Source: Arenimonas sp. (GTDB lineage Bacteria; Pseudomonadota; Alphaproteobacteria; Rhizobiales; Rhizobiaceae). From it: a stretch of DNA of 64,000 nucleotides. The notes under the pieces are model-generated. The model saw only the letters and a list, made by a program, of their open reading frames with translations, did not search any database and had not been told where the DNA came from. A program made the translations under genes and the position numbers. The DNA lies in NCBI GenBank assembly GCA_019459145.1, contig JAIBEK010000032.1, positions 1 to 64,000 on the forward strand, written 5' to 3'. Positions 55,676 through 64,000 of the stretch are shown here, one piece after another (the stretch's first letter is position 1; the number at the start of each line of letters is the position of its first letter).

Positions 55676-56571
55676 TTCGCCGGTCTCCTCAGTTCCGAAT
55701 AGAGATAGGGGATGAAGATCGCGGTCACGGTGACCAGCATCATCACCGCGCTTGCCGCTGCAGTTCCCAGTTCGCTGCGCTGAAAGGCGAAGGAGTACAT
55801 GAAGGTGGCCGGCATGTCGGTGGCATAGCCTGGCCCGCCGCCGGTCAGCGCCATGACCAGGTCGAAGCTCTTGATCGCCAGATGCGACAGGATGACGAAG
55901 GCGGAGAAGAAGACCGGCCGGACGATCGGCAGGATGATGCTCCAATAGGTGCGGAAGGGACCGGCCCCGTCGATCGCAGCCGCCTTGATGATCTCGTCGT
56001 CGACCGAGCGCAGGCCGGCGAGAAACAGCGCCATGACATAGCCGGAGGATTGCCAGACGCCGGCAATCACGATCGTATAGATTGCCATGTTCGGATCGAC
56101 CAGCCAGTCGAAATTGAAATTGGGAAAGCCCCAGCCCTGGATGATCTTCTCGATGCCGAGCGTCGGATTGAGGATCCATTTCCATGCGGTGCCGGTGACG
56201 ATGAACGACAGCGCCATGGGATAGAGGTAGATCGTGCGGATCATGCCCTCGGCGCGGATTCGCTGGTCGAGCAGGATGGCGAGGAACAGGCCGATCACCA
56301 TGCAGCAGATCATGAACAGGCTGGTGAAGATGAACAGGTTCTCGATTGCCACGAACCAGCGCGGTGTGCTCCATAGCCGCTCGTATTGGGCGAGGCCGAC
56401 CAGCGTGTAGTTCGGCATGACGCCGGACTTGGTGAAGGAGATATAGACCGTCCAGGCGATGAAGCCGTAGACGAACAACAGGCTTGCGGCAAACATCGGC
56501 GACACGACGATCTGCGGCAGCCATCGCTCGAAAAATCGATCGAACGCTATCCGTCGGCTTTTGGCATTCAT
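55672..56571 (-). CDS. sugar ABC transporter permease (MalF type)
   Basis: Permease of 299 aa with six segments; EAA loop AAAIDGAGPFRTYWSIILP. ATG 56571 follows GGGGAGGA; the upstream in-frame start (56604) would overlap that site. Second gene of the importer operon, 114 bases after the binding-protein gene. Confidence 0.93.
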   Translation of the reverse strand: MNAKSRRIAFDRFFERWLPQIVVSPMFAASLLFVYGFIAWTVYISFTKSGVMPNYTLVGLAQYERLWSTPRWFVAIENLFIFTSLFMICCMVIGLFLAILLDQRIRAEGMIRTIYLYPMALSFIVTGTAWKWILNPTLGIEKIIQGWGFPNFNFDWLVDPNMAIYTIVIAGVWQSSGYVMALFLAGLRSVDDEIIKAAAIDGAGPFRTYWSIILPIVRPVFFSAFVILSHLAIKSFDLVMALTGGGPGYATDMPATFMYSFAFQRSELGTAAASAVMMLVTVTAIFIPYLYSELRRPAK

Positions 56572-56685
56572 TTTCCAGATCCTCCCCGCGGTCTTCATCC
56601 CCATTTGCGGTTCTGCGCCGCACGAAAGGGAACCACCGGAGTTCGGCTTGGCCGTGCCCCGGTGGTCGTTGATTGAAGATAAGTC

Positions 56686-57933
56686 TTACTGAGCGCGCTT
56701 CACCGCTTCGCCCATGGCCTTGGCCGCATCGGCCGAGCTCATCTCCGAGTTGAAGAAGTTGGTGACGACGTCGAGGAACTCGCCGCGCACCGTGCGGGGA
56801 ACCGCCATTTCATGCGCCATGGACGGAACGAAGGTGTTGTTCTTCACCGCCGCGGTCATGTCTTCGAAGGACTTGAGGGCGCAACTGTCGAACTTGTCCA
56901 GCTTGATGTCGGTACGGGCCGGAATGGAGCCCTTGGCCAGGTTGAAGGTTTCCTGGAATTCGGGCGACATGATCAGGCTGGCCAGCACCTTCTGGCCTTC
57001 GATCCGGTCATCGCCGGAGACCTTGAAGAAGGCGAAGCTGTCGGTGTTGAAGCTGAAGCCGTTGCCAGGTGTCGGGGCGCAGATGAAGTCCTTGCCCGGC
57101 TCTTTGCCGGCGGCCAGGAATTCACCCTTGGCCCAGTCGCCCATGATCTGGAAGCCGGCTTCGCCATTCATCACCATGGCTGTTGCGAGGTTCCAGTCGC
57201 GGCCGGAGAAGCCCGGATCGACATAGCCGCGCAGCTTGCGGAGCTGGTCGAAGACCTTGACCATGGTTTCGCCGGTCAGAGCCTCCTCGTCGAGCTCGAT
57301 CAGCGCCTTGCGATAGAAGTCGGCGCCTTCGGAAAGGACGATCGTTTCGAAGACCGTCGCGTCCTGCCAGGGTTGGCCGCCATGGGCGAGCGGCGTGATG
57401 CCGGCCGCCTTCAGCTTGTCGGCAACGGCGTTGAATTCGTCCCAGGTCTTCGGCACTTCGGCGCCGACCTTGGCGAGCACGGCTGGATTGATCCACATCC
57501 AGTCGATGCGATGGACATTGACCGGGGCGGCGACATACTTGCCCTTGTATTTCATGATCTCTGCCATGGAGGGCGGCAGGACTTCGTCCCATTTCTCCGC
57601 CTTGGCTACCTCTTCGACATCGGCGAGACCACCCTGGTCGGCCCATTCCTGGATGCCGGGGCCTTTCAGCTGTACGGCTGCCGGCGGGTTGCCGGCCATC
57701 ACGCGGGCGCGCAGCGCGGTCATGGCGGCATCGCCGCCGCCGCCGGCGATCGGTGAGTCTTCCCACTTGCCGCCCTGTTTCTCGAAGGCTTCCTTCAGCG
57801 TGCCGACGGCCTTGGCCTCGCCGCCCGAAGTCCACCAGTGGAGAACCTCCACGGTGCCGCCGGCATGACCGGCCGCCGGAAGCATGAAGAGCGAAACAGC
57901 GGTGGCAGTCAAAATGGATTTCAATTTATGCAT
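56686..57933 (-). CDS. sugar ABC transporter substrate-binding protein (glucose/mannose type)
   Basis: Secreted binding protein of 415 aa, signal peptide ending near GHA-GGT. Family features: VEVLHWWTSGGEAKAV at the mature start, then DWAKGEF and PGNGFSFNTDSFAFF, typical of glucose/mannose binding proteins (GtsA-like). Ribosome site GGGAGGA. First gene of the operon; a possible operator lies at 58055-58074. Confidence 0.92.
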   Translation of the reverse strand: MHKLKSILTATAVSLFMLPAAGHAGGTVEVLHWWTSGGEAKAVGTLKEAFEKQGGKWEDSPIAGGGGDAAMTALRARVMAGNPPAAVQLKGPGIQEWADQGGLADVEEVAKAEKWDEVLPPSMAEIMKYKGKYVAAPVNVHRIDWMWINPAVLAKVGAEVPKTWDEFNAVADKLKAAGITPLAHGGQPWQDATVFETIVLSEGADFYRKALIELDEEALTGETMVKVFDQLRKLRGYVDPGFSGRDWNLATAMVMNGEAGFQIMGDWAKGEFLAAGKEPGKDFICAPTPGNGFSFNTDSFAFFKVSGDDRIEGQKVLASLIMSPEFQETFNLAKGSIPARTDIKLDKFDSCALKSFEDMTAAVKNNTFVPSMAHEMAVPRTVRGEFLDVVTNFFNSEMSSADAAKAMGEAVKRAQ

Positions 57934-58054
57934 GGCATCCTCCCGATTATTGCGGACGCAAGGGTCCGGTCGCCGAATGGCATTATGGAAAAGGCTACTT
58001 GGTTTTGCGTAGAAACCCGCTCACGAATGTACGCGTTTTGCGGGCATGCGAACA

Positions 58055-58074
58055 ATATCACGATACAACGATAT
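58055..58074. promoter_or_regulatory. inverted repeat upstream of the sugar ABC operon
   Basis: ATATC-N10-GATAT, about 120 bases upstream of the binding-protein start. Candidate operator only; no regulator gene is adjacent. Confidence 0.3.
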
Positions 58075-58103
58075 CGACAGTCCGAATTGACTCCAATCAA
58101 TCC

Positions 58104-58125
58104 GTGCGGGCGAATTCGCCCGCAC
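58104..58125 (-). terminator. perfect palindrome, likely ppsA terminator
   Basis: Two 11-base arms without loop (GTGCGGGCGAA and its complement), 24 bases after the ppsA stop. Weak T-run. Confidence 0.6.
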
Positions 58126-58148
58126 CGCTTCTCTTGATTGCCGGGCGA

Positions 58149-60545
58149 TCAGCCGCGGCCAGCCTTGGCCTTCTCGGCCGCAGCGACGATCTGCTTCACC
58201 GCGATGAAGCTGTCGGGGCTCACCGACATCGAGTCGATGCCGCATTCGACCAGGAATTCGGCGAATTCCGGATGGTCGCTCGGCGCCTGGCCGCAAAGGC
58301 CGATCTTGGCGCCCGCCTTGTTGGCCTCGGATATCACCTTCTCGATCATCCATTTGACCGCCTCGTCCTGCTCGTCGAACAGGTCGGCCAGTTCGCCGGA
58401 ATCACGGTCGACGCCCAGCGTGAGCTGGGTGAGGTCGTTCGAGCCGATCGAGAAGCCGTCGAAACGGTCGGCGAACTTGGCCGCCAGGATGACGTTCGAG
58501 GGGATCTCGCACATCACATAGACCTGCAGGCCGTTTTCGCCGCGCTTCAGGCCGTTCTCCGCCATGACGCCGAGCACCTTGTCGGCCTCGCCGACCGAGC
58601 GGCAGAAGGGGATCATGACGACGACATTGGTGAAGCCCATTTCGTCGCGTAGCCGCTTGATCGCCTGGCATTCGAGCGCGAAGCCCTCGCGGTAGCGCGG
58701 CGAGTAGTAACGCGAGGCGCCACGAAAGCCGATCATCGGGTTTTCCTCGGCCGGCTCGAATTCGGCGCCACCGACGAGGCCGGCATATTCATTGGTCTTG
58801 AAGTCGCTCATGCGGATGATGACGGGCTTCTGATGGACAGCGGCGGCAAGACGGCCAAGGCCGCGCGCCAGTTTGTCGACGAAGTAGTCCGGCTTGCTGT
58901 CGTAACCGGCTGTCAGCGCGGCGATCTCGGCCTTTGCCGCCTCGTCCTTCAGCCTGTCGAAATGCACGAGTGCCATCGGATGGACGCGGATGGCGTTCGA
59001 TACGACGAACTCCATGCGGGCGAGACCAATGCCGTCGGCCGGCAGGCGCCACCAGCGGAAGGCCGAGCCGGGATTGGCGAGGTTCAGCATGACCTTGGTG
59101 TTGGTTTCCGGCAGGTCGTTGACGTCGAGTTCCTCGACCGAGAATTCGGCGATGCCTTCATAGATGAAGCCTTCGTCGCCCTCGGCGCAGGAGATGGTCA
59201 CGTCCTGGCCGGTATGCAGGATTTCCGTGGCATTGCCGGTGCCGACGACGGCAGGCAGGCCGAGTTCGCGGCTGACGATGGCGGCATGCGAGGTGCGTCC
59301 GCCATGGTCGGTGACGATGGCTGCGGCGCGTTTCATGATCGGCACCCAGTCCGGGTCGGTGGTCTGGGTGACGAGGATCGAGCCGTCGACGAATTTTTCG
59401 ATGTCTTTGGCCGTTTCGATCAGGCAGACCTGTCCGCTGGCGATGGCGTCGCCGATCGACAGGCCCTTGGTCAGGATCTTGCCCTTGTTCTGCAGGGTGT
59501 AGGACTTGAAGATGCCGACATCGCGCCGCGCCTGGACCGTTTCCGGACGGGCCTGGACGATGTACATGTCGCCGGTATTGCCGTCGCGGGCCCATTCCAT
59601 GTCCATCGGGCAGCCATAGTGCTTCTCAATCGTCGCCGCCCAGCGGGCAAGTTCGACGATTTCCGGATCGCTCAGCACCCAGGCGGCGCGTTCGGCCTTG
59701 GAGGTGGGCACGTTGCGGGTCGGCTTGTCGCCGACCGCATAGATCATCTTGATGGCCTTGGCGCCCTTCTTCTTCTCGATGATCGGCGACAGCGACCGGT
59801 CGTCGAGCAGCGGCTTGAACACCTGGTATTCGTCCGGGTCCACCGTGCCCTGCACGACATTCTCGCCCAGGCCCCAGGCGGCGTTGATCAGCACGACCTT
59901 GTCGAAACCGGTCTCGGTGTCGATCGAGAACATCACGCCCGAGCCGCCGATGTCGGAGCGCACCATCTGCTGCACACCGATCGACAGAGCCACCTTCATG
60001 TGGTCGAAGCCCTTGGTCTTGCGGTAACTGATCGCACGGTCGGTGAACAGCGAGGCATAGCAGCGGCGGCAGGCGTCGATCAGCGCCGTCTCGCCCTTGA
60101 TGTTGAGGAAGGTCTCCTGCTGGCCGGCAAAACTCGCGTCGGGAAGATCCTCGGCGGTGGCGCTGGAGCGAACGGCAACCTCAACTTCGTCCACGCCGGC
60201 GCGTTTCGAAAGTTCGCGATAGGCGGAGCGGATCTCGGCCTCGATCTCTGCCGGCCAGTCGCCCTTGAGGAAAATATTGCGGATTGCCAGGCCGGTCTCG
60301 GCGAGCGTCGCCTTGCCAGCCTCCCATTGCGCCAGCAGCGACGTCATGCGCTCTGCGAGCTCATTGGCCGTGACATAATTCCAGTAGGCGTCCGCGGTGG
60401 TGGCAAAACCCGGGGGCACGCGTATGCCGCCGGCGGCCAAGGCTTGCACCATTTCACCGAGCGAGGCGTTCTTGCCGCCGACGCGGGGTACGTCGTGGCG
60501 TCCCAGCGTTTCAAACCATGCGATGGACTGCTGCACTGCGGACAT
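58149..60545 (-). CDS. ppsA: phosphoenolpyruvate synthase
   Basis: Converts pyruvate and ATP to phosphoenolpyruvate, AMP and phosphate. 798 aa. N-terminal ATP-grasp domain (VGGKNASLGEM; AVRSSATAEDLPDASFAGQQET), swivelling domain with phospho-His in GGRTSHAAIVSRELG near residue 420, and C-terminal TIM barrel ending with the active Cys region GLCGQAPSDHPEF. All key residues are present. Supports growth on C3 or smaller substrates, which fits the C1 genes. Divergent from a LysR gene. Confidence 0.97.
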   Translation of the reverse strand: MSAVQQSIAWFETLGRHDVPRVGGKNASLGEMVQALAAGGIRVPPGFATTADAYWNYVTANELAERMTSLLAQWEAGKATLAETGLAIRNIFLKGDWPAEIEAEIRSAYRELSKRAGVDEVEVAVRSSATAEDLPDASFAGQQETFLNIKGETALIDACRRCYASLFTDRAISYRKTKGFDHMKVALSIGVQQMVRSDIGGSGVMFSIDTETGFDKVVLINAAWGLGENVVQGTVDPDEYQVFKPLLDDRSLSPIIEKKKGAKAIKMIYAVGDKPTRNVPTSKAERAAWVLSDPEIVELARWAATIEKHYGCPMDMEWARDGNTGDMYIVQARPETVQARRDVGIFKSYTLQNKGKILTKGLSIGDAIASGQVCLIETAKDIEKFVDGSILVTQTTDPDWVPIMKRAAAIVTDHGGRTSHAAIVSRELGLPAVVGTGNATEILHTGQDVTISCAEGDEGFIYEGIAEFSVEELDVNDLPETNTKVMLNLANPGSAFRWWRLPADGIGLARMEFVVSNAIRVHPMALVHFDRLKDEAAKAEIAALTAGYDSKPDYFVDKLARGLGRLAAAVHQKPVIIRMSDFKTNEYAGLVGGAEFEPAEENPMIGFRGASRYYSPRYREGFALECQAIKRLRDEMGFTNVVVMIPFCRSVGEADKVLGVMAENGLKRGENGLQVYVMCEIPSNVILAAKFADRFDGFSIGSNDLTQLTLGVDRDSGELADLFDEQDEAVKWMIEKVISEANKAGAKIGLCGQAPSDHPEFAEFLVECGIDSMSVSPDSFIAVKQIVAAAEKAKAGRG

Positions 60546-60599
60546 GGAAACCCTCCCGGATGGTGTTCTTGATGACGGCTCGCTCGGAGCGATTGTATG

Positions 60600-60645
60600 T
60601 TGTCGACAATAACCACTGTATTGTCACCGTGCTTTGACAATAATC
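60600..60645. promoter_or_regulatory. repeated GACAAT half-sites between ppsA and the LysR gene
   Basis: TTGTCGACAA palindrome at 60600-60609, and ATTGTC-N10-GACAAT at 60620-60641. GACAATAA occurs twice, 31 bases apart (about three helix turns). Strong candidate for cooperative regulator binding. Confidence 0.5.
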
Positions 60646-60775
60646 AATGAGATGCGCGAATGGGGGCCGCGGTGCAGCCTGCCCGATGACCGGATATTCG
60701 GCTTGGCCGGACTTGAAACGGACTTCATTTTGGGCAGTATTCATTCTCAGGATTCATCAAAGGAATGACTGATAC

Positions 60776-61738
60776 ATGCGCGTCGATTTCCTCGGCCTCG
60801 AGGCCTTTCTGTGCATTGCCGAGCGCGGCAGCTTTCACCGGGCGGCCGCCCATCTCAATCTGTCGCAGACAGCGCTCAGCCATCGGATGAAGAAGCTGGA
60901 GGACGATCTGGGGCTCAAGCTTCTGGCGCGGACGACGCGTCAGGTGACCTTGACCCCGACCGGCGTCGAACTGCTGCCGAAGGCACGGCGGATGATGGAC
61001 GAAATCACCTCGTCGTTCGAGCAGCTTCGCCTGCGAGGCAAGGAGCGGCAGGAGCATATCTCGATCGCCTGCCTGCCCACCATCGCCTCGATCTACCTGC
61101 CGCGCATCCTTGGCGGCTTCCTGGAAGACTTTCGTGATGTGCGCGTGCGGATCCTCGACCATTCCGCCTCGGAGATCATCGACCATGTTCGCAATGGCGA
61201 GGTCGAGTTCGGCATTTCCATCGTCTCCTCCATGGCGATGGACCTTGAGATCACTCCGCTCTTCAAGGAATCCTTCGTTCTTGCCTGCCCCAAAAGCCAT
61301 CCGTTGGCCAAGGGCGACGCCGCCACCTGGCAGGACCTCGAAGGTGAGCCGCTGATCCGCATCGGCACGCTGACGGGCAATCGTATCCTGATCGACGATG
61401 CGCTCGGCAGTCGCCGCGAGAGCCTGCTGTGGCGGTACGAGGTGCGCCACATCGCGACTGCCATCAACATGGTCCAGGCGGGGCTCGGATTGACGGTACT
61501 GCCAGAATTCGCGCTCGGCGCCAGCCGGGCCTCCGACATCGTCGCCGTGCCGATCCGCAATCCGTCGGTGGTGCGCACGATCGGCATCATTATGCGCAAG
61601 GGCATCCCGCTCAGCCCGCCTGCCGAGGCGCTCTGCGCGCTGGTCATGCGGGAATTCCGCCAGGAGAAACCGGCCAGGTCGTCCCGCAAGCCGGCGGATC
61701 TCGATCACCCCGAATCGGAGATGGATGGCGTTTTGTAA
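60776..61738 (+). CDS. LysR-type regulator of unknown target
   Basis: Protein of 320 aa: helix-turn-helix FHRAAAHLNLSQTALSHRM near residue 20, then a LysR effector domain (LSISIACLPTIASIYLPRIL-like segment). AAAGGA upstream of ATG. It may control divergent ppsA or itself through the GACAAT sites; its C-terminal 25 residues are charged and extended. Confidence 0.88.
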   Translation: MRVDFLGLEAFLCIAERGSFHRAAAHLNLSQTALSHRMKKLEDDLGLKLLARTTRQVTLTPTGVELLPKARRMMDEITSSFEQLRLRGKERQEHISIACLPTIASIYLPRILGGFLEDFRDVRVRILDHSASEIIDHVRNGEVEFGISIVSSMAMDLEITPLFKESFVLACPKSHPLAKGDAATWQDLEGEPLIRIGTLTGNRILIDDALGSRRESLLWRYEVRHIATAINMVQAGLGLTVLPEFALGASRASDIVAVPIRNPSVVRTIGIIMRKGIPLSPPAEALCALVMREFRQEKPARSSRKPADLDHPESEMDGVL

Positions 61739-61784
61739 ACCTCACCTTGTCGATCAACTTTTTCGGTGAGCACGGCGCGTTATT

Positions 61785-61805
61785 ACTTGTCAAAATAAAT
61801 CAAGT
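61785..61805. promoter_or_regulatory. inverted repeat upstream of exbB
   Basis: ACTTG-N11-CAAGT in an AT-rich stretch (total 21 bases), with ATTA/TAAT flanks. It could be an iron-type operator or a LysR T-N11-A site. It is not a clear Fur, RirA or Irr box. Confidence 0.4.
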
Positions 61806-61900
61806 TAATTATCGAGGGGGTATGCCAGCGCGTTATCGTGGCAGGTCAGTCGCGATCGTGGCGCGCAATCTTATGGTTTCATCAGACAAAGGAGCTCCCA

Positions 61901-62962
61901 GTGTTTCCTCATCATTCGGGACCTTCCATCGCCGGCCTTGCCCTGACCGGATATCTGTTTCTATCTTCCGCCGCCGCTTTCGCCCAGGAGCTACCGCCTG
62001 GGGGTGTTTCGCCTTCCGCCCCCGCAGCCGTGGCGGTTACGCCCACGCCGGTTCAGCCAGGTCAAGCGGTCACATCCGAACCGGTGCCGGAGGCGGCGCC
62101 TGCGCCAGCCGAAACGGCAGCGCCATCCGTGGTCGGGGCGGCGCCGGTTGCCGAACCGGTCGCTGCGCCAGCCGTGGAGCCGGCTGCATCCTCTCCGGCG
62201 GTGGATGAAACGGCCGCAGCGACACAGATCGCCCGCGAGGATCTGCCCCACAATCTCTCGCCGCTCGGCATGTTCATGGCGGCCGACTGGGTGGTCAAGG
62301 CGGTGATGGTGTCTCTGGCCTTCGCCTCTCTCGTCACCTGGACCGTGTGGCTGGCCAAGACGCTGCAACTGGCCGGCGCCCGGGTGCGGGCGACGCGTGG
62401 CCTGAAGGCCATCCTCAAGGCCCACACGCTCGAAGCGGCGATGGCTGACATGGCTGGTCGCGGTGGCGTCGTCGTCTCGATGCTGCGCAGTGCCAGCGAT
62501 GAGATCCGGCTCTCCGATGCCGCCGTGGATCGGGCGGGTGGCGCCGGGGTGAAGGAGCGTGTCGCCTCCGCGCTGGCGCGGATCGAGGTGCGTGCCGGTC
62601 GCCAAATCGCCAAAGGCACCGGCGTGCTGGCGACGATCGGCTCGACGGCGCCATTCGTCGGCCTGTTCGGCACGGTCTGGGGGATCATGAACTCCTTCAT
62701 CGGCATTTCCGAATCCCAGACGACCAATCTCGCCGTCGTTGCGCCGGGCATTGCCGAGGCCCTGCTCGCCACCGCGATCGGTCTGGTGGCCGCTATCCCG
62801 GCCGTAATCATCTACAACGTCTTTGCCCGTTCGGTGACCGGTTATCGCCAGTTGCTGGGCGATGCGGCGGCCGGCATCGAGCGCCTGGTCAGCCGCGATC
62901 TCGATTACCGCAAGGTCTCTCCCGCGGCCAAGAGCGCCGCCGTGGCGCTTGCGGCGGAGTAA
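61901..62962 (+). CDS. exbB: TonB-system proton channel subunit ExbB
   Basis: Inner-membrane protein of 353 aa. GTG 61901 is chosen because AAAGGAG lies before it, giving a signal-like N-terminus ending near AFA-QEL. Next comes an Ala/Pro-rich linker of about 80 residues, then the MotA/TolQ/ExbB domain with [26 protein letters not shown] and the final segment [17 protein letters not shown]. The N-terminal extension is typical of alphaproteobacterial ExbB. Energises TonB with ExbD. Confidence 0.93.
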   Translation: MFPHHSGPSIAGLALTGYLFLSSAAAFAQELPPGGVSPSAPAAVAVTPTPVQPGQAVTSEPVPEAAPAPAETAAPSVVGAAPVAEPVAAPAVEPAASSPAVDETAAATQIAREDLPHNLSPLGMFMAADWVVKAVMVSLAFASLVTWTVWLAKTLQLAGARVRATRGLKAILKAHTLEAAMADMAGRGGVVVSMLRSASDEIRLSDAAVDRAGGAGVKERVASALARIEVRAGRQIAKGTGVLATIGSTAPFVGLFGTVWGIMNSFIGISESQTTNLAVVAPGIAEALLATAIGLVAAIPAVIIYNVFARSVTGYRQLLGDAAAGIERLVSRDLDYRKVSPAAKSAAVALAAE

Positions 62963-62966
62963 AGAG

Positions 62967-63443
62967 ATGGCCGGCGGCATTCGGGAAAACCATTCAGGCG
63001 ACGATCTGGCGGAAAACCACGAGATCAATGTCACGCCCTTCATCGACGTGATGCTGGTGTTGCTGATCATCTTCATGGTGGCCGCACCGCTTGCCACGGT
63101 CGATGTCAGCGTCGACCTGCCTGCATCGACGGCGAAGCCGGCCGAGCGTCCGGATACGCCGGTCTATGTCACACTCAAGGACGACATGAGCCTGTCGCTC
63201 GGCAACGAGACGGCTGTCCGTGAAACACTGGGTGCCGATCTCGATCGCCTGACCGAGGGTAACAAGGATGCGCGGATATTCCTGCGCGCCGACAAGGCGG
63301 TGGACTATGGCGCCTTCATGGAGGTGATGAACCTTCTGCGCGATTCCGGCTATCTGAAGATCGCGCTGGTGGGGCTGGAAACCTTGCCGTCGCCGCAGCT
63401 TTCGCCGGACGAGCCGTCGCCCGCGCCCGGGGTGCAGCCATGA
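62967..63443 (+). CDS. exbD: TonB-system protein ExbD
   Basis: Inner-membrane protein of 158 aa with the one-segment layout: [19 protein letters not shown] with the essential Asp near residue 27, then a periplasmic domain. AAAGAG precedes ATG 62967, four bases after exbB. Overlaps tonB by ATGA. Confidence 0.95.
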   Translation: MAGGIRENHSGDDLAENHEINVTPFIDVMLVLLIIFMVAAPLATVDVSVDLPASTAKPAERPDTPVYVTLKDDMSLSLGNETAVRETLGADLDRLTEGNKDARIFLRADKAVDYGAFMEVMNLLRDSGYLKIALVGLETLPSPQLSPDEPSPAPGVQP

Positions 63444-64000
63444 CAAGCCACCCGGTGCAGCGCTCCAGGGGCAGGGTGGCGGGTGAAATTCTGCTCTGGT
63501 CGGCGGCTACCGTTTGCGTGGCCGCCGCCCATGCCGGTGCGGTTGCGCTGCTGTTGCAGGAACCGGAGCTTGTTGCAGCCGATGCGGCGCCCCCCTCGGC
63601 GATCATGATCGAGCTTGCCCCCGAGCCCGTCGCGGAAAAGGTCGAGGAGGAACAGATCGTTCCCGACCAGGTCGATGCCGAGGAGATCAAGACGGCGTCG
63701 CATGAACCCATGCCGGAGCCTGTCGAGCAGCCGGAACCCGAGCCGATCGTCGAGCCGCCGGTCGAGGAGGTCGTGGAGCAGGTGCCAGAGCCGGTTGCCG
63801 AGCCCGTCATCGAACCGCCGCCGCTGGAACCCGAGCCGCTTCCGGACCCTGTCGAGGAGATTGATCCCATCGAGCAGATGGTGATGGCTCAGCTTGAGAA
63901 CGTGGCGGTGCCGATCCCGGTCATGCGCCCGCCGCCGCCTGCGCCGGTGGAGGAAAAGCCGAAGAAGCAGGAGGCGAAAAAGCCCGTCGCCAAGCCGAAG
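63440..64000 (+). CDS. tonB: TonB protein, 3' partial
   Basis: N-terminal 187 residues of TonB: a membrane segment (WSAATVCVAAAHAGAVALLL) followed by a long Pro/Glu-rich periplasm-spanning region (PEPVEQPEPEPIVEPP) turning to Lys/Pro (EEKPKKQEAKKPVAKPK). The C-terminal receptor-binding domain lies beyond the window. Family firm from exbB-exbD context. Confidence 0.9.
   Translation, partial: MTSHPVQRSRGRVAGEILLWSAATVCVAAAHAGAVALLLQEPELVAADAAPPSAIMIELAPEPVAEKVEEEQIVPDQVDAEEIKTASHEPMPEPVEQPEPEPIVEPPVEEVVEQVPEPVAEPVIEPPPLEPEPLPDPVEEIDPIEQMVMAQLENVAVPIPVMRPPPPAPVEEKPKKQEAKKPVAKPK

Noticed and set aside
63316..63870. Gly/Ser-rich minus-strand frame
   Set aside because: It is the complement of the Pro/Glu repeats of tonB, not a real glycine-rich protein.

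Overview
The window looks like part of a chromosome or large replicon of an alphaproteobacterium, most likely a member of the Rhizobiaceae or a close relative. GC content is high, GGGAGGA-type ribosome binding sites are common, RuBisCO is of the red type (form IC) with CbbX, the formaldehyde route is glutathione dependent, and several promoters resemble the alphaproteobacterial general-stress (EcfG) consensus. From memory, and unchecked, the order formaldehyde genes - xoxF - PQQ/ABC genes - gfa - cbb operon resembles a region of Sinorhizobium meliloti pSymB. No tRNA, rRNA, insertion sequence, phage gene or CRISPR array was seen.

Region 1 (1-16.6 kb) is a lanthanide-type methanol oxidation locus. 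It starts inside a glutathione-dependent formaldehyde dehydrogenase gene, followed by S-formylglutathione hydrolase, xoxF (PQQ methanol dehydrogenase with the DYD lanthanide motif), xoxG (cytochrome c), xoxJ and a CXXXCW rhodanese-like protein. A minus-strand set follows (DUF3280, SRPBCC, YVTN propeller, SoxYZ-like carrier). A divergent plus-strand operon then encodes a PQQ-system substrate-binding protein, a second beta-propeller, two small secreted proteins, a NitT/TauT-type importer (three genes) and a PedB/PedC-type ABC transporter related to the Ped and Lut lanthanide uptake systems. Gfa (formaldehyde to S-hydroxymethylglutathione) closes the region. Together these genes would take methanol to formaldehyde to formate and supply the metal to XoxF.

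Region 2 (16.6-27 kb) is a complete minus-strand Calvin-cycle operon, cbbF-P-T-A-L-S-X-E, followed by a thioredoxin-like gene, with divergent cbbR. CO2 from C1 oxidation could be re-fixed here, which suggests autotrophic methylotrophy. A YeeE/YedE sulfur transporter lies next to cbbR.

Region 3 (28-53 kb) is mixed housekeeping and stress content: ExoD, an iron alcohol dehydrogenase with a thioesterase, a DUF475 TerC-like protein, OsmC, the alpha-2-macroglobulin/PbpC pair, a CynX-type exporter with a GntR regulator, a glutaryl-CoA dehydrogenase with its LysR regulator, a PAS protein, GlgX, an SDR, MgtC, a lone receiver protein and a riboflavin synthase. Three small or orphan genes here have EcfG-like promoters.

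Region 4 (52.7-64 kb) holds a PfkB kinase, a four-gene sugar ABC importer, phosphoenolpyruvate synthase with a divergent LysR gene, and an exbB-exbD-tonB operon cut by the window end.
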